From Canis aureus (taxonomy: Eukaryota > Chordata > Mammalia > Carnivora > Canidae): 64,000 nucleotides of DNA. Within the stretch, counting starts at the first letter, position 1; every line of letters begins with the position of its first letter. Of this stretch, positions 9,690 to 21,624 are shown in pieces. The DNA is taken from assembly GCF_053574225.1 (NCBI RefSeq), contig NC_135622.1:34947552-35011551 (forward strand), written 5' to 3'. The position numbers were made by a program, and so were the translations under genes. Under the pieces are notes generated by a model. It saw only the letters and a list, made by a program, of their open reading frames with translations. It was not told the DNA's origin and made no database searches.

Positions 9690-10620
9690 TCCAGGAACAG
9701 GGATTGAAGTAGAAAATGCTGGTGTGCCTGAAAGAATTGCATCCATGCCTGAGAATGGTCTCCCAGTGCAGTAAGAAGACTCTGAGATTACTGAACAGTT
9801 GGCTCCTAAGGTTAAAAATTTATCTACAATAAGCCACCATCTTATGAAAGATGAAAGTTCATGTCCAGTTAACCCAAAGGCCAGCCTGGGGACACTTCAA
9901 TTGTGAAGCCAATGAGTATTCAGTTAAAGTCACTCATGATGATAGAAAAAGCAAGAGGCGCAAAGAATCTCCTGAAACAGCACCAGATGAAGCAAGGACA
10001 CTCCCTGGACTGAACCAACTTAGGCAGCTCTCCCACCAGCAGAACCTCCGGGTTGCTTCTTCAAGCCCCCCCTCAACCATCTTTTCCCAGCTGGGTTGCA
10101 ATTTCTGATTGAACATCCCCAAGATTAAGGGATAAAGGTCCTTGGAAAATAGAAAGAAAAGTCTAAATGCCATTGAAGAGTCTCAGCTGAGAGGAAAACA
10201 AGCTCAATGGAGCAGAAGCAAATAGCCCTTGACGTTCTCACAAATTCCTTGAAGTCCACATTCACAAAATGAGGTTCAGAAACAGGCAGGAGTCCTGGAC
10301 TTCCAGACTCCGCCTTCCTGCCTGAGTATGTGTCTCTTCCCAGTGGTGACTTCTGGGCCACTCCCCCCTCAGGAATGATGGCATCCACTCATTGGATTAG
10401 CCCTTATCCTACAAGGCACATCAAGAAAAGGGTCATCTAAGCACAGCATCAAGTCCCCAACATTTACACCACAAATAACCACCAGTGGGAAGTGGGAAGA
10501 TCTTTCCATTACATTTGGGTCTTGAACAAAGACACCCTTGAGGTAGTGTTTCCATGGAAAATTCTGTCTTTAATTTGAGTCACAAGAAATGTGAATTCAA
10601 ATCCCCAAAGGATGTGTTGT
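9690..10620 (+). pseudogene. Possible decayed coding-derived relic, source not identified
   Basis: Successive short segments in shifting plus-strand frames read like a low-complexity coiled or disordered protein and not like random sequence. Examples are a stretch near 9775-9900 (ITEQLAPKVKNLSTISHHL), another near 9955-10108 (KRRKESPETAPDEARTLPGL, then a Ser/Pro-rich part) and one near 10215-10270 (QIALDVLTNSLKSTFTK). Frames change and stops intervene, so nothing is expressed as an intact protein. I cannot name the parent gene, and no clear poly(A) tail or flanking duplication is visible. It could equally be chance. Confidence 0.25.
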
Positions 10621-11951
10621 CTCTGTACCCATGACCAGAGTTGTTTGTAAGTCAAGTAGGAAGAACTTGAGTGGCCCCAGAAAGATAATCCTGATCAAAA
10701 CAATTTCTCCTTTATGTAGCTACCCCACGCCAGAAAATCCACCAATGGAGATGGGTTCTTTTGGATAAGACATTATGCTAGGCATGGGGTCCCCTTAGAA
10801 TATTCCCTGGAGAATCAGCATCTTAAACCCTTTAACAATGGGATGTGAACTTGCTTATCAGACATCTACTCCAGGAACACAAGCCTCTAGCAAATGGGCT
10901 GGGGCAAGGGAGACAAAGAGTTAAGAGAAACCTGGTAAAGCATGAAGAATGAGTTCACTTAATGCAGAATTTTGCCTGAAATCTAATAAAAGGGGGTTGG
11001 GGAGATAAGCTTTTCCAAGATACTTACCTTTCACCAAATGTGGCCTTCACCAGAAGAGATAATAAAGGTTATAGTTGGCTGGTCTCCCTGGTGCCAGAGG
11101 AGTAAATGCAACCACTGCAATTAAATCTAATTTTGAATCAACACAAATTAGATAGTACAGGAAGAGATTAAAGTAAAGCTCTCAGTGAGTTACATGTTTC
11201 CATTCACCCTACAGGATACAAGACATTAATGTCTTGATGCCAAGAGTTGATATTTCTGAATCACTGTCTGATCTTCCCTCTGCCTTTCCCCTCTTGCCCT
11301 AAACACTGGCATTTTAGCATGGCTTCCTTAAGGAGATTATGATTTTCTCGTAAACTCTCCTTCATAATAGTTTTTCTGCATTCTGAGGTAAACCATTAGC
11401 AATGCTCCAGAAACACAATGAAATTTTGAAAAGCCTGAAACATTAAAATTACATATTGAATTTTTCAGAGTAAGCAGTAACGTTCAAACATCTCTTTGTA
11501 AAGTAAGCAGAGGCGTTGTTAAAAGTAGGATAAGAAAATTGCTAATTATCTTCTAACCCCTACTCTCATTGCATGAAAATGAAATTGGGATGGGACTAGA
11601 AACAAGAAGGAAAACATTTATAGTGTTCTGGTCTCAGATTTTTTTTTCCATAAATGGCCAGGAGGAAAAGCAGACAAACACAAGCTGAGGTATTAGATTA
11701 GCAACCAATAAAGTTCTCCCACCCTCATAGCGGACCATTTGGTCCTGTGACCAAATAAAGCACTGTTTGTGAAGATTCACTCTGCAGTAATCCCCTTCTT
11801 TAAAATAATAATAAAGTGGTGGCTTCACTGTTATTAAAATTGCTAATTTTCAACACAGTTGGCTCTCTGGACTTCATAAGCACATTGAAAACTGATCAGG
11901 TGTTTTAGGTAATTGAGAGGGGAAATTGTGTCCTGAAAGGAGAACTGAGGT

Positions 11952-11971
11952 GGGGGGGGGGGGTTGGGGGG
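11952..11971 (+). repeat. G-run with G-quadruplex potential
   Basis: Twelve G residues, TT, then six G residues. It is low-complexity sequence able in principle to form a quadruplex. Confidence 0.5.
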
Positions 11972-12380
11972 CAGACTCTATTGTGTAAGAGGAGAGGAAG
12001 CAGGGTCTTCCTGATGGAGACCTCACTCTCAGAGATTACTTGAACCAGAGGTAAACAAAGTGCAACAAGTGAAATAGCCCACCCTTCTAAGCAGTTGTGA
12101 AATGAGGTTTCAGAGAAGACACCCTCCTTCCTACACCTGATCATCTGAGTGTTTCCTCTCCAGGGAGACTCCCCAGCCCCCGGATCCCAGTTCCCAGCCC
12201 TCCCTTCGATCCTATGAGAATGCCGTGGGAGACGACAGAGCCAGCTGTCTGGAGGATGCTTTGTAGGGTGTGACCTCGCCTGGACATGCTCAAGAAAGAC
12301 ATGATTGGGTCTCTTGCCCTTCCAACAAGGGCTCATCTCTAGATGGACTCCCCTATGAAAACACCAAATGTTCCTATATC

Positions 12381-12870
12381 TGAGGTAGGCTGAATAATTA
12401 CCACAAAGATATCCAGTCCTAATCCCTGGAACCCTAATCACTGAAAATGTTACCTTATTTGGAAAAGGGATCTTTACAGATATGATTAAGTTAAGGGTCT
12501 TGAGATGGGGAATTAGCCTGGATTATCCAGGTGGTCCCTAAATGCAATCAAAATTGTCCTTATAAGAAAGAGATGAAAATTTGACATACAGAAGAAGAAG
12601 AAACAATGTGACTACAGAGACAGAGATTGGGGTGGTATGACCACAAGTCAAGAAATGCTAGTTGGCAGCACAAGCTGGAAGAGTCATGGAACAGAGTCTC
12701 CCTTAGACCTTAGAGCATCCAGAAGGAGTGTGATCCTGCTGACTGTTTGATTTCAGCCCAGGGATACTTTCATTCCTAGCCTCTAGAACGGTAAGAGAAA
12801 ACATTTCTGTTGTTTAGGCCACCAAGTTGGTAGTAATTTGTTAAAGCAGCGTAGGAAATGAATGTAATAC
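12381..12870 (+). mobile_element. MaLR-type LTR (first of an adjacent pair)
   Basis: It follows the MaLR LTR consensus in order: 'aggctgaataatta', 'atccctggaaccctaatcactg', 'gttaccttatttgg', 'gatctttacagatatgatt', 'ttgtccttataag', 'ctagaacggtaagagaaaaca' and 'tttctgttgtttaggccacc'. It ends near 'gtaggaaatgaatgtaatac'. No internal retroviral genes are attached. Confidence 0.75.
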
Positions 12871-12920
12871 TGAAGCACTGGACAGAAGACAGAAAAATGG
12901 AGTATGTTAAGGACAGAGAA

Positions 12921-13323
12921 TGCTATGGACTGAGTTGTGTTTCCCCTTAAATTCATATGTTGAAGTCTTAATCCCCGTGTGACTATTTGAAAAATAGGGT
13001 CTTGGCTAGATAATTAAGGTTAAATGAGGCCATAAGGATGGATACTAGCCTGCTGGGGCTGGAAGATTTACAAGAAGAGGGTGAGAGAAAGATCTCTTCC
13101 CCCACCACCTCTCCCCCCACCCCATACACAGGGCAAAGGCCATGTGAAGACACAACAAGAAGATACCATCTGCAAGGCAAGAAGAGAGGCCTTCAGAGAA
13201 AACAACCCCACCAGCACCCTGATCTTGGACTTTTAAGCCTCCAGAACAGTGAGAACATTATTTCCTGTTGTTTAAGCCACCCAGTATATGGCATTTTGTT
13301 ATGGTGGTCCAAGCAGACCAATA
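12921..13323 (+). mobile_element. MLT1-type MaLR LTR (second of the pair)
   Basis: It begins TGCTATGGACTGAGTTGTGT, the MLT1 start, continues with 'aattcatatgttgaagtctta', 'aggccatgtgaagacacaac', 'gatcttggacttttaagcc' and 'ctgttgtttaagccaccc', and ends 'ggcattttgttatggtgg', 'gcagaccaata'. It is nearly full length for this family, and differs clearly in sequence from the LTR just upstream. Confidence 0.85.
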
Positions 13324-14859
13324 GAGAGTTAACAAAGAAGACAGCCTTTAAGACTGCTTCTTTAAGGGGATAAGGCCAAGATAACCCCACCTCCCTGGAC
13401 CTCAGTCTCCACCGTAAGACTAGGATTTTATACTGATTTAGTGGTGCTCTGGCTGGCAGTGAGCAAGGGTGAGGAGAGAACATTCCAGGCAGGAGATCAG
13501 TAGGAACAAAGTCTGGTCCTGCATTACCATTTCCAGGAAGCATCCCCCTACAAGTGCACGAGAGAAAGCTGCTTTCATGTGCCACATGTTTAGATGGGTA
13601 ACACAGTGTCTAATCAGACACAGGTGTGATTCCTGGGCCCATGGGGGCCAAGTCTGCTACCTTCAGGAGGGTCACTGTCACTCACAATTGATTGTTGCTA
13701 TGTAATGTAAGTCAAGTGTATGCTTGGTGGGCAGATTTGGGAGAGATGGAGAGAAATGAAGGATTTAAAACATGTTTTGAGGCTTGTTTCCAGCCTAGGC
13801 AGTATTTGATGTGGGCAGGGGCCAGATTACCCCTGTCATCCAGACAACAACAAAAGGAAAGCAGAGAAGACCTCAGAGGGGCACTCAGTTGTTGATAGGG
13901 ACATACTCTTCAGTAGCTCTTTGCCAAAGACGTGTTCCTTGTTCCTCCTTCCTCCCCACCCAGATGCAGGCAAACTTAAATAGACCTTCCCTTTGCTTCT
14001 CTGCAGAGACCAAATCTAGGAAGAGGCCAGAGAGCTCACTGAAACTGAGGAGTGACGTGAGGGAATGGTAACTACCCTCCACTGGCAAAGAGACAGCTGG
14101 TGTGCTGGAGGTGGAGCCCTTCGACGCAGTGCTCCCCACATCATGGCACACAAAGGAGATGGAGGCATTTGAAGGACATCCTGGGGAAATGAAAGGACTA
14201 TACAGCTGAGCAGGCCCCACCTACCACAGGTGCCATGGGTTCAATGCCTCACACCCTGGTAACCTGTGAACACCCAAGAGTGGCACTATGGGAAGTCCCA
14301 CCCCAGAGAATTTGTCATCCCACTGGCCCCTCTGACTATACGACCACCCTGAGCTCTTCATAGGATTCTAAGACCTGAGACCCATGTATGGCACAAGCAG
14401 ATGAAAGAGAAAGGTAGCTCTAGAGAGATAACTGAATGCCACACCAAGGGAGGCCTGATTGCTATGTGGTGGTAGGGGCAGTAGGGACACACAAACCCTT
14501 CACCTGTAACAGGGTTCAGGGAGCCATGTCAGGAAAGGGAGCCCAGGAGTTGAGCACAGTGAGTTGAAGAAAAGAGCAAAAAGCCTTCCATCTGATGACA
14601 GGAGAAGCAGAACGGAGTCTGCCTGTGACTGCCCATGGCCGAAACAGCTCATCGATGTTATTGACCACTGGAGAAAGTGGGTTGGAGAGTATGCTAAATT
14701 CTCACTCTGAAAACCAATCAGCCCCACCTCAAACCTGTGATTCATTCTCACAGCCTCAAGAGGGTAGTTTGCACTCTTGTCTCCATTCCTCACTTCATGG
14801 TCACTGAAGCCCTCTCCTGTGGCTTCCACCACCACACTCCACCCAAGCGGCTTCAACCC
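13324..14859. other. Intergenic, nothing recognised
   Basis: No gene is seen. Short frames on both strands have no motif content. The last part (from about 14780) may already be diverged L2. Confidence 0.45.
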
Positions 14860-15055
14860 AGTCACCAATGAACTCTGTTCCTAAAGTCACAGGTGTTTCC
14901 TGTTCCCACCTCCCTTCCTTTTCTGCAGCGTTTGACTCAACTGGACCCCTGATTGTCCTCCTCCCTACTCCCTCCATTCCACTCTGGGTCCTTTCTGGTC
15001 CCTCTTCCGTGACCTGCCCTGTCTTCAGTGAGCCTTCTTCAGTGAGTCTTCAGTG
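14860..15055 (+). repeat. L2 LINE fragment, 5' part of a split copy
   Basis: 'ctttctgcagcgtttgactcaactgg' and the following Leu/Pro-rich, C/T-rich stretch correspond to the L2 region ending in the '..cagcatttgacacagttgatcac' block. It is probably continuous with the L2 part from about 15690, interrupted by an LTR. Confidence 0.5.
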
Positions 15056-15545
15056 AGCACTATAGAGCTCAACAGCCAAAACCAGAAATAGACAAGACCG
15101 CTTCACTTGTGCCCTAAAAGTCACTGTGCTTATTTCTCATTGAGTTTTCTTGAGACAATTAATGTTTTGCAATGACCAGAACATTCTGACCACCAGACCA
15201 GTAAAGTTCTGAAAGCAACACAATGCCTAGAAGCCCACACACCACACGTCTGCTTCTCTGCTCAAGATCATGAGTTGAACACCTACTGCCCTCTAGAGCA
15301 CTCTCTGCCTGTTCTTTTGCAATTACCCCCCTGAACCTCTCCTATAAAACTCTAGAGAAGTGTCCATCTTGCAGGCAGAGATTTGTGGTTAAAACTTGCT
15401 CCTGCCACCTCCCAGGGCTGCTGACACCTGAAATAAATTTCTCCCTTTCTCCTTTCCAAACCCTCACCTCTTGAGTTATTGGCTTCTCTTGCAGTGAGTT
15501 TATCTGAGTTTGTTTGGCAGTAGCATTAGTGAGTCCAGCCAGGAG
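15056..15545 (+). mobile_element. ERV-type LTR inserted in L2
   Basis: The segment has LTR-like promoter and polyadenylation elements in order: TATAAAA at 15343-15349 in 'cctctcctataaaac', then AATAAA at 15432-15437, then a T/C-rich stretch and 'gagttattggcttctct'. This layout is typical of a class I endogenous retrovirus LTR. No gag, pol or env is next to it, so it would be a solo LTR. Boundaries are soft and the right end could reach about 15690. Confidence 0.5.
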
Positions 15546-15689
15546 CTATGCTTTCAATTTGTCCAGCGTCCTTGGGATTCCCTAGGAGGAGCAGGTCGCC
15601 CCAGCAGGGCCAGGGCTCACCATTCCTTTCCTGAGTTAGTGGCTGTGCTAGATCGATCAGTCACACTGTCGCTACTGTTCCCCTGGGGG

Positions 15690-16330
15690 TCATCCTGTCC
15701 TTCTCTTTGTCCCTCTGTTTATGGAATAGCTTCAACTACCAGCTACTTACTGATGACTCCCAGGTTTATATCTCCTGCCCAGTTGGGCTTCATACCTGAA
15801 TACCCACCTGAGCACTGCACACCTCCACTTGTTTGTCCTGCAAACACACGGAGCTCACCATCACTAACAATATGCTTTCCTCCCCTTCTCCCACCCTAGT
15901 GAATGATACCACCAGCCATCTAGCTGCTCAAGACAAAAATATGGGAGTTGACTCCTTCCTACAATCCTCTCCTTCCACCCTTTTAATAATTCTCACATCC
16001 AACCTCTTTTCTCCATTCTTATAGCCACTAACTTTGTTCGGTTCCTCATCTTCCCTTGCTTCTGTTATAGCAACAGCTCCTAACGATTTCCCTGTTTTCA
16101 TATTGACCCTTGTCAATGGTTTCATGCTATTTTGCTGGTGGCAAGTTTTCAAAGTGTTTTTTAATATTAAAAAAAATCTTTTAGACTTCTTCAAATGAAA
16201 ATCTAAACCCATAAAGTTGCAAGTTAACAACCTTCAGAGACTCCCTCTTACCATATAAAGTCCAAACTCCTAAGCAGGCATGTAAGGCTCTCCGTGAACT
16301 CACTGTGTGAGTAGCCGAACCTGTACATAA
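15690..16330 (+). repeat. L2 LINE fragment, 3' part of the split copy
   Basis: 'ctgatgactcccaggttta' followed by 'tatctcctgcccag' is the classic L2 block. 'ttagacttcttcaaatgaaaa' and 'ataaagtccaaactcctaag' followed by 'aaggctctccgtgaactcac' come from further 3' in the same LINE. It is heavily diverged and no reverse transcriptase frame remains. Confidence 0.7.
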
Positions 16331-16517
16331 AAACCCAAATTTCACAAATCAAAGTCTAATGCTTACCCCCCTCCACAACACCCTAAGCCATATTCAAGGA
16401 GGTAAAAATTGGATCTATGCTGCTAAGGGTTAAGTTTAGAAGACAAACATCCTGGCTTCTGAGGGTGAGGGGTAGTTCTTCATTCAGAAGTTCTTCCTTT
16501 AAAGCTCAACTTCCTTA

Positions 16518-16696
16518 CAGCACCTGGGTGGTTCAGTAAGTTAAGCCTCCAACTTTTGGTTTTAGCTCAGGTCAAGATCTAGGAGTAATGAGATCGAGCT
16601 CCTTGGTGGGCTCTGCACTCAGCGCAGAATCTGCTTGCAATTTCTTCTGTCTCCTCCCCCTTTGCCCCTCCCCCCTGCTCATGTACTCTTTCTCTT

Positions 16697-16736
<40 letters not shown>

Positions 16737-16745
16737 ATATCTTTG
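16518..16745 (+). mobile_element. Older Can-SINE with 16-bp target duplication
   Basis: Head 'cagcacctgggtggttcag', tRNA-derived core, pyrimidine-rich part, then (AAAT)n. An imperfect 16-bp direct repeat (AAGCTCAACTTCCTTA at 16502, AAGTTCAACTTTCTTA at 16746) flanks it. The two mismatches between the duplicates fit its greater age compared with the SINEC_Cf copies. Confidence 0.88.
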
Positions 16746-16761
16746 AAGTTCAACTTTCTTA

Positions 16762-19700
16762 AAATTTAGATCACTTCTCTTTCCTTCCTAGATGCTGGTG
16801 GGATAAACGTGTCTGGGGTCTCATGATTGTAGAGAAGCATCATCTTTCTTCCCTGTCCTAGAGAGTCAATCAGGAACCAGGTCGAGTCCAGTAGAAAGAA
16901 GCCAGGGACATCTCTCACCGGCTACTGGTCTTGAGATTAGAGGAGGCAGGGGGTCCTTACATGTCCCACAAGGCTCATCCCACAGGTATGGGGGGCCAGA
17001 TTGGTGTGAGGGCTAAATCCCTGGATGGTAGGTAACAACATATCCCTTTGCTGGGGACTGGTAACAGGGTCTAGCACAGGATTTGAGGTCTTAGGCACCC
17101 ACCTATCTTCTCTTTGAAGATGTGATGAACCAACCTCACTTATACTCCTGGCTTCTGTCATATCAACTACCACAGACCTCCCCAAATACCAAACCTCTCA
17201 GCCTCTGTGCCTTGGCAGGAGCTCCTCCTCTATTCCAAACCCACTGGCACCTTTTCTGTGATGCCTGAGTGAGAAACCCTGCTGGTCAGCCACTCTCTCC
17301 TTCTTGACCCATCGCACTTTGGACAGGCCTCTTTCTGCAGGACTTCCACAATATTCTAGCTGAGTCCATCTTTGTGAAGAGATGATACCATCCTCACACT
17401 TGACCCCTGGCCAGGTGCAGGAGCTATTGTTCAATGAAGGAAAAGATGAAAGAATGAATAAATGGATAAGAAGTAGACAACTAAAATCAATGCTTGACAA
17501 AGAATTTTTTTATTATTATTCCACAGAAAGTTAAGACTTATCAGGAACCTTAACTAGATGAGAGCCATGCCATAAATTCTGAAAAAGAGTTTCTGAGAAA
17601 AAGAAAACAAGGTATGATGCATGTCTCTATTGTATTAAAATGAGCTATAGATTAGCAGAACTAAGACTTTTAAAAGAATATATATACTTGCAAATGTTTC
17701 CGCAAGTGGAAAAATGGATTGTTTTTTCATATTCACACATTTTTGTTATCTATCGTATAAAGGGATATAGCCCTATAAAAACGTATTATTGTTTGCTACA
17801 ATAAGACAGAACCATTATAGCAAGGTTTTAAAATGTTGTTGGTTTAAAGAAGGACAAGAATGTGATTTGGAGCCTGTGGGCACTTACAGTCCGGAACAAG
17901 CCTAAACAAACATTTTTAATCAGCGTTAGTGCTTTATGAAAATTTTAATCTGCCACTTAAGAGACACTAATGTGCAAGTTGGCAAAAAAGAAAAAAAAAA
18001 AAAGCTGTCACCTTTACCATACATTATCTAAATGTGCTGAAGCAAATGCATTTCAAGTGCCCTTCCCTGCTGATGCATGAACACATAATAGGACAGGGAG
18101 TCAGCAGCAACTGATTTTATGTCCTAATTGGTGGCATTGGCTGTTTCTAGGACAGCCAGAGAGTGCTAGGAATAAAGACATATAAATTATCCATAATAAC
18201 AAAGAGAAACAATGTGTAAAATTGATTGTATTGTCTCCTGGTAAGAAGCAAAAATTGGATCTTGGACTATCCAAATATCTTTAAATGCCACGAAATGTGA
18301 TTTTAGTTCACTAGCTTTCTATAGTGAAAATGTAGACACAGCCATGAATTACACATAGCATCCCTTATCTCCCCCAACACTGCAGCTGTCACAAGTCACA
18401 GGACACTTGATCCACAGGCCAGTAAAGATTTACAGAGCCAACTTCTAACCACAGACTGAAGCACACAACAGGGCATCTAAAAGAATTCCCATTTGTGCCA
18501 TCCTGACATCTTGGCATTCTTAGCATGCTATGGATGACCTCATTGTCCCAACGCTAGAGCTGAGGATGAGGGTAAGTAACCCTGGACTCTCCTGTATCAA
18601 ATAGAAGCCCTTTATTTCATGAGTTTCACAGTTCCTAAAGCAAGAACAAATCCCATAAAAATATGCTGCCTGCACATCACAATGCAGAGTACTAACCACT
18701 GTAAGTTCATGGCACTGCCTACACATCAAAGCATTATGTTCATTAGTTGTGTGCATGCCTGCATGATGTGGTGTGTACGGGTAGAGCGTGCGTGCGAGTG
18801 TGTGTGACAGAGAGAGACAGAGAACGGCTGACAGGCGAAGGCAGATGATCAAAGAGACAGAGGGACAGGGTGGCAAATTGTCTGCTTGAAAAGAAAGCAA
18901 GGAGTACACAATACTACAAAGCCTAAGTTGATTTTTCCAAGGGAGACAAGAAAGAGCAGCTTAAATGAGCAGAATATATACAGGAAAGCACAAACCTGAA
19001 AAGATGTAAGAGAAACTACAAATGGAATCAAGAGTGACTTAATTGGAAAGAAAATAAGGTGATCGTAGGCAGGACTATCCCTAGACTATGGGTCCCTGGA
19101 TAAATATATTTTTGTGGGGCTCCTGTGTATACAAACAATTTGATTTTTAAAATGTATACAAAATGGTGTACCTATGTGACACATAAGGTTTATCAATGGA
19201 GATTTAGAATAACAGATTATTATTCATATTTGTTTCTTGTCCAGTCAGCGTGTGTGAGGATTATTTATAGTGCCTAAGTACCAGTGTTTCCTGTGCAGAT
19301 GCCAGAACCATCTATTTCTGTTCTTTAGCATTAGATGTGCTAATTTCACTTTTCCCACTGGGAGGAAAGGGTAACAGCATCGTTATCACTCACACCATGG
19401 TTCTTCAGAATATGTTTGTATTGAAACAACATAGATCTTCTTGCCTTTGCATTTCCCTAGGACCCTTTATTTAATGCTGATCTATCATCACTCATGATGC
19501 CCCATCTATCTTGCCACACATGAATCTCAGTTCCCAGTGACTCTCAACTGGCTTTGAGAATAATGACTGTACTCTGGCAGTCTCACCCGGAGTATGAAGG
19601 GAAATATCAAATGTTAATTTACTTTCTCATCATGTGAAATTCACTATTTAAAACTGTATACAATAGACATAGAACAGCACATTTTTCTAACCTTATCTTC

Positions 19701-20730
19701 TCCTGAACTCCTTTGGGTAATCACTGAATTCCTAGAATGTGATTTCTTTTAATGCTGACACCACCTCTGCTTTCCACCACCAGTGGGAGGGGAGGGGGGG
19801 AGAAGGAGTTGTGAGTAGACAAAGAAGAGTAGTCCCATTTGTGCAAGGAATATCTGTCTCTCACCAAAACGGCTAAAACAAGATTTCATTGTCAACACAT
19901 TGATTGGCACCTAGAGAGGGCATCCATCAGAAGAGTCTGCTGCCATTACAGAGCAATGGCTTAAAAGCTGTCAGAAGAGAATGACATAGCCACCTCTGGA
20001 GGACCACTCAGGGAGGAGATTTGACCATTCTGGTGCCTATGATGAGAGGTGAGCAAAATTAAGGATGTATGCTGCCATGTTTACTATCCTGGGGTGCTAC
20101 AGACCAGAGGCTGCTATATATTGGAACATGGGGAGTGAGAGCTGACACATACACGCAACATGTGGCAGCCCAAGAGTTGGCAGTATGCCATGGGTACTCT
20201 GGAGCCCTGAACTGGTGTCTCCTACTTGAAAGTTATCAAAATCAGTGTGTCTGCCCTTGTATGGTGGTTCAATCTCGTGAAGTCTCAACAAAGACAGACT
20301 GGGCTATGCTGGTAGCAATTGCTTGTCAGGCCACCCTCCCAGAATGATCCCATAGATAAGAGTCCTGGAGCTCTTTGGGGCATCTGGTTGATTCCACATG
20401 GTGTATAGGGAGTAAAGATCAAAGAACCCCCCAAGAGGGAGAAATGGGAACAAGAATCCATAAGGATATTGATCCTAGGATCCTGACCAGATAATATAGC
20501 CATTCCAGTTTTTCCCAGATACCTGAGGAAAACTTTGAAAATGTTGAGAAAGTCACTCCAAAGCATGGGAGGCCCTGAAGTACAGGGCCTGGAACACGCA
20601 TGCTGGGGTCCAAGGGCTGTGCTGATGTCAATGATGACCGGTAACATCTATTAACAACCTGAAGAGTTGTGGAGAAATCTAAAACACAGGGCAGTTAAAC
20701 AAAATGACCAATTTGCAGCTTCTAAGTGGT
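16762..20730. other. Intergenic, low repeat content
   Basis: No gene is supported. 17640-18350 is notable for lacking any recognisable repeat while holding compact AT-rich blocks with homeobox-like TAAT and CCAAT-type motifs ('cctaattggtggcattggc'), so it is a conserved-noncoding candidate. The rest (18350-20730) is unrecognised. Open frames of 90-129 codons (for example minus 18520-18909) have no family features. Confidence 0.45.
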
Positions 20731-20814
20731 GGAGTCTCATTTGAATCCAAATAGTCTGGCTCTAGGGCCTGTGTTCTCTGCTGTAGAAATATCTAAAAAG
20801 ATTATAACGTAATA

Positions 20815-21130
20815 TTCAGACAGATTTGGGTTTGACTCACCACCCTGACAATACCAGTATGTGACCTTGGAGTCAAATGGGGATAATAGGGGAATCCCTG
20901 CATGGCGCAGCGGTTTGGCGCCTGCCTTTGGCCCAGGGCGCGATCCTGGAGACCCGGGATCAAATCCCACGTCGGGCTCCCAGTGCATGGAGCCTGCTTC
21001 TCCCTCTGCCTATGTCTCTGCCTCTCTCTCTCTCTCTCTGTGACTATCATAAATAAAAAAAAAAAAAAATGGGGATAATAGTATTTACTTCACAGGGTTG
21101 TTTTCCAAGGATCAGCTGACTTGTTCTATA
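20815..21130 (+). repeat. MIR interrupted by a young SINE
   Basis: MIR core phrases flank the SINE on both sides: 'acagatttgggtttgactcacc', 'tatgtgaccttgg' on the left, 'atggggataatagta', 'cttcacagggttg' on the right. The target duplication of the SINE is the MIR motif itself. Confidence 0.65.
20890..21066 (+). mobile_element. Young, near-complete SINEC_Cf
   Basis: It starts GGGAATCCCTGCATGGCGCAG, keeps many CpGs, a tRNA A-box-like stretch (GGCGCAGCGGTTTGG) and a B-box-like stretch (GGGATCAAATCCC), then (TC)n and AATAAA plus a run of 15 A. A perfect 15-bp direct repeat AAATGGGGATAATAG flanks it (20875-20889 and 21067-21081). The perfect duplication and intact CpGs point to a recent insertion, possibly polymorphic among canids. 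Confidence 0.95.
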
Positions 21131-21624
21131 AAGGAACAGATTATAATTCCTTAGGCAGTTCATACAGTCTCTGTTGAAAGTATTTGTTTTCTAGTGTGAA
21201 AGTAGTTGTAGACAATGCATAAGTGAATGGACATTACAGGGTCTCAATAAGACTATACAAACACAGACGGTAGTCTGGCTTTGGCCCACATAGGGCTTAC
21301 TTTGCCAACTACTTGCTCTGAGTATTAGTTCAGATAATGCCAATAAAAGTTTTATAAAAGTTGCCCACACTTAAAAAACATTCAATAAATATTAACTGTT
21401 ATTATTATACCAACAGAATGACTACATTCTAAACTTGTTAGTGTAAGGTTTTAGTATGCCTGTCACTTTTTTTTGTCTCATTATTTTACAGTTATATTGT
21501 ATATACTTGGGGAAAATAATAGGTGAGTATATAATTAATTTTTTTAATTCCTCTTCATTACTATTATTTTTAAAAACTTTCTAGAGTTATTTGCCATCTG
21601 AAAACTGACATTGTCTTTGAAATG

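Larger units (their letters stand above)
9204..12380. other. Intergenic, mostly unrecognised
   Basis: Apart from the possible coding-derived relic at 9690-10620 and a G-run at 11952-11971, I recognise no gene or repeat. The longest open frame (178 codons, minus strand, about 11905-12441) runs into an LTR and has no family features. Confidence 0.45.

Noticed and set aside
11905..12441. 178-codon minus-strand frame
   Set aside because: Runs through a G/C homopolymer and into a MaLR LTR; no motif.
20890..20970. tRNA-like A and B boxes
   Set aside because: They belong to the tRNA-derived head of a SINEC_Cf and not to a functional tRNA gene.
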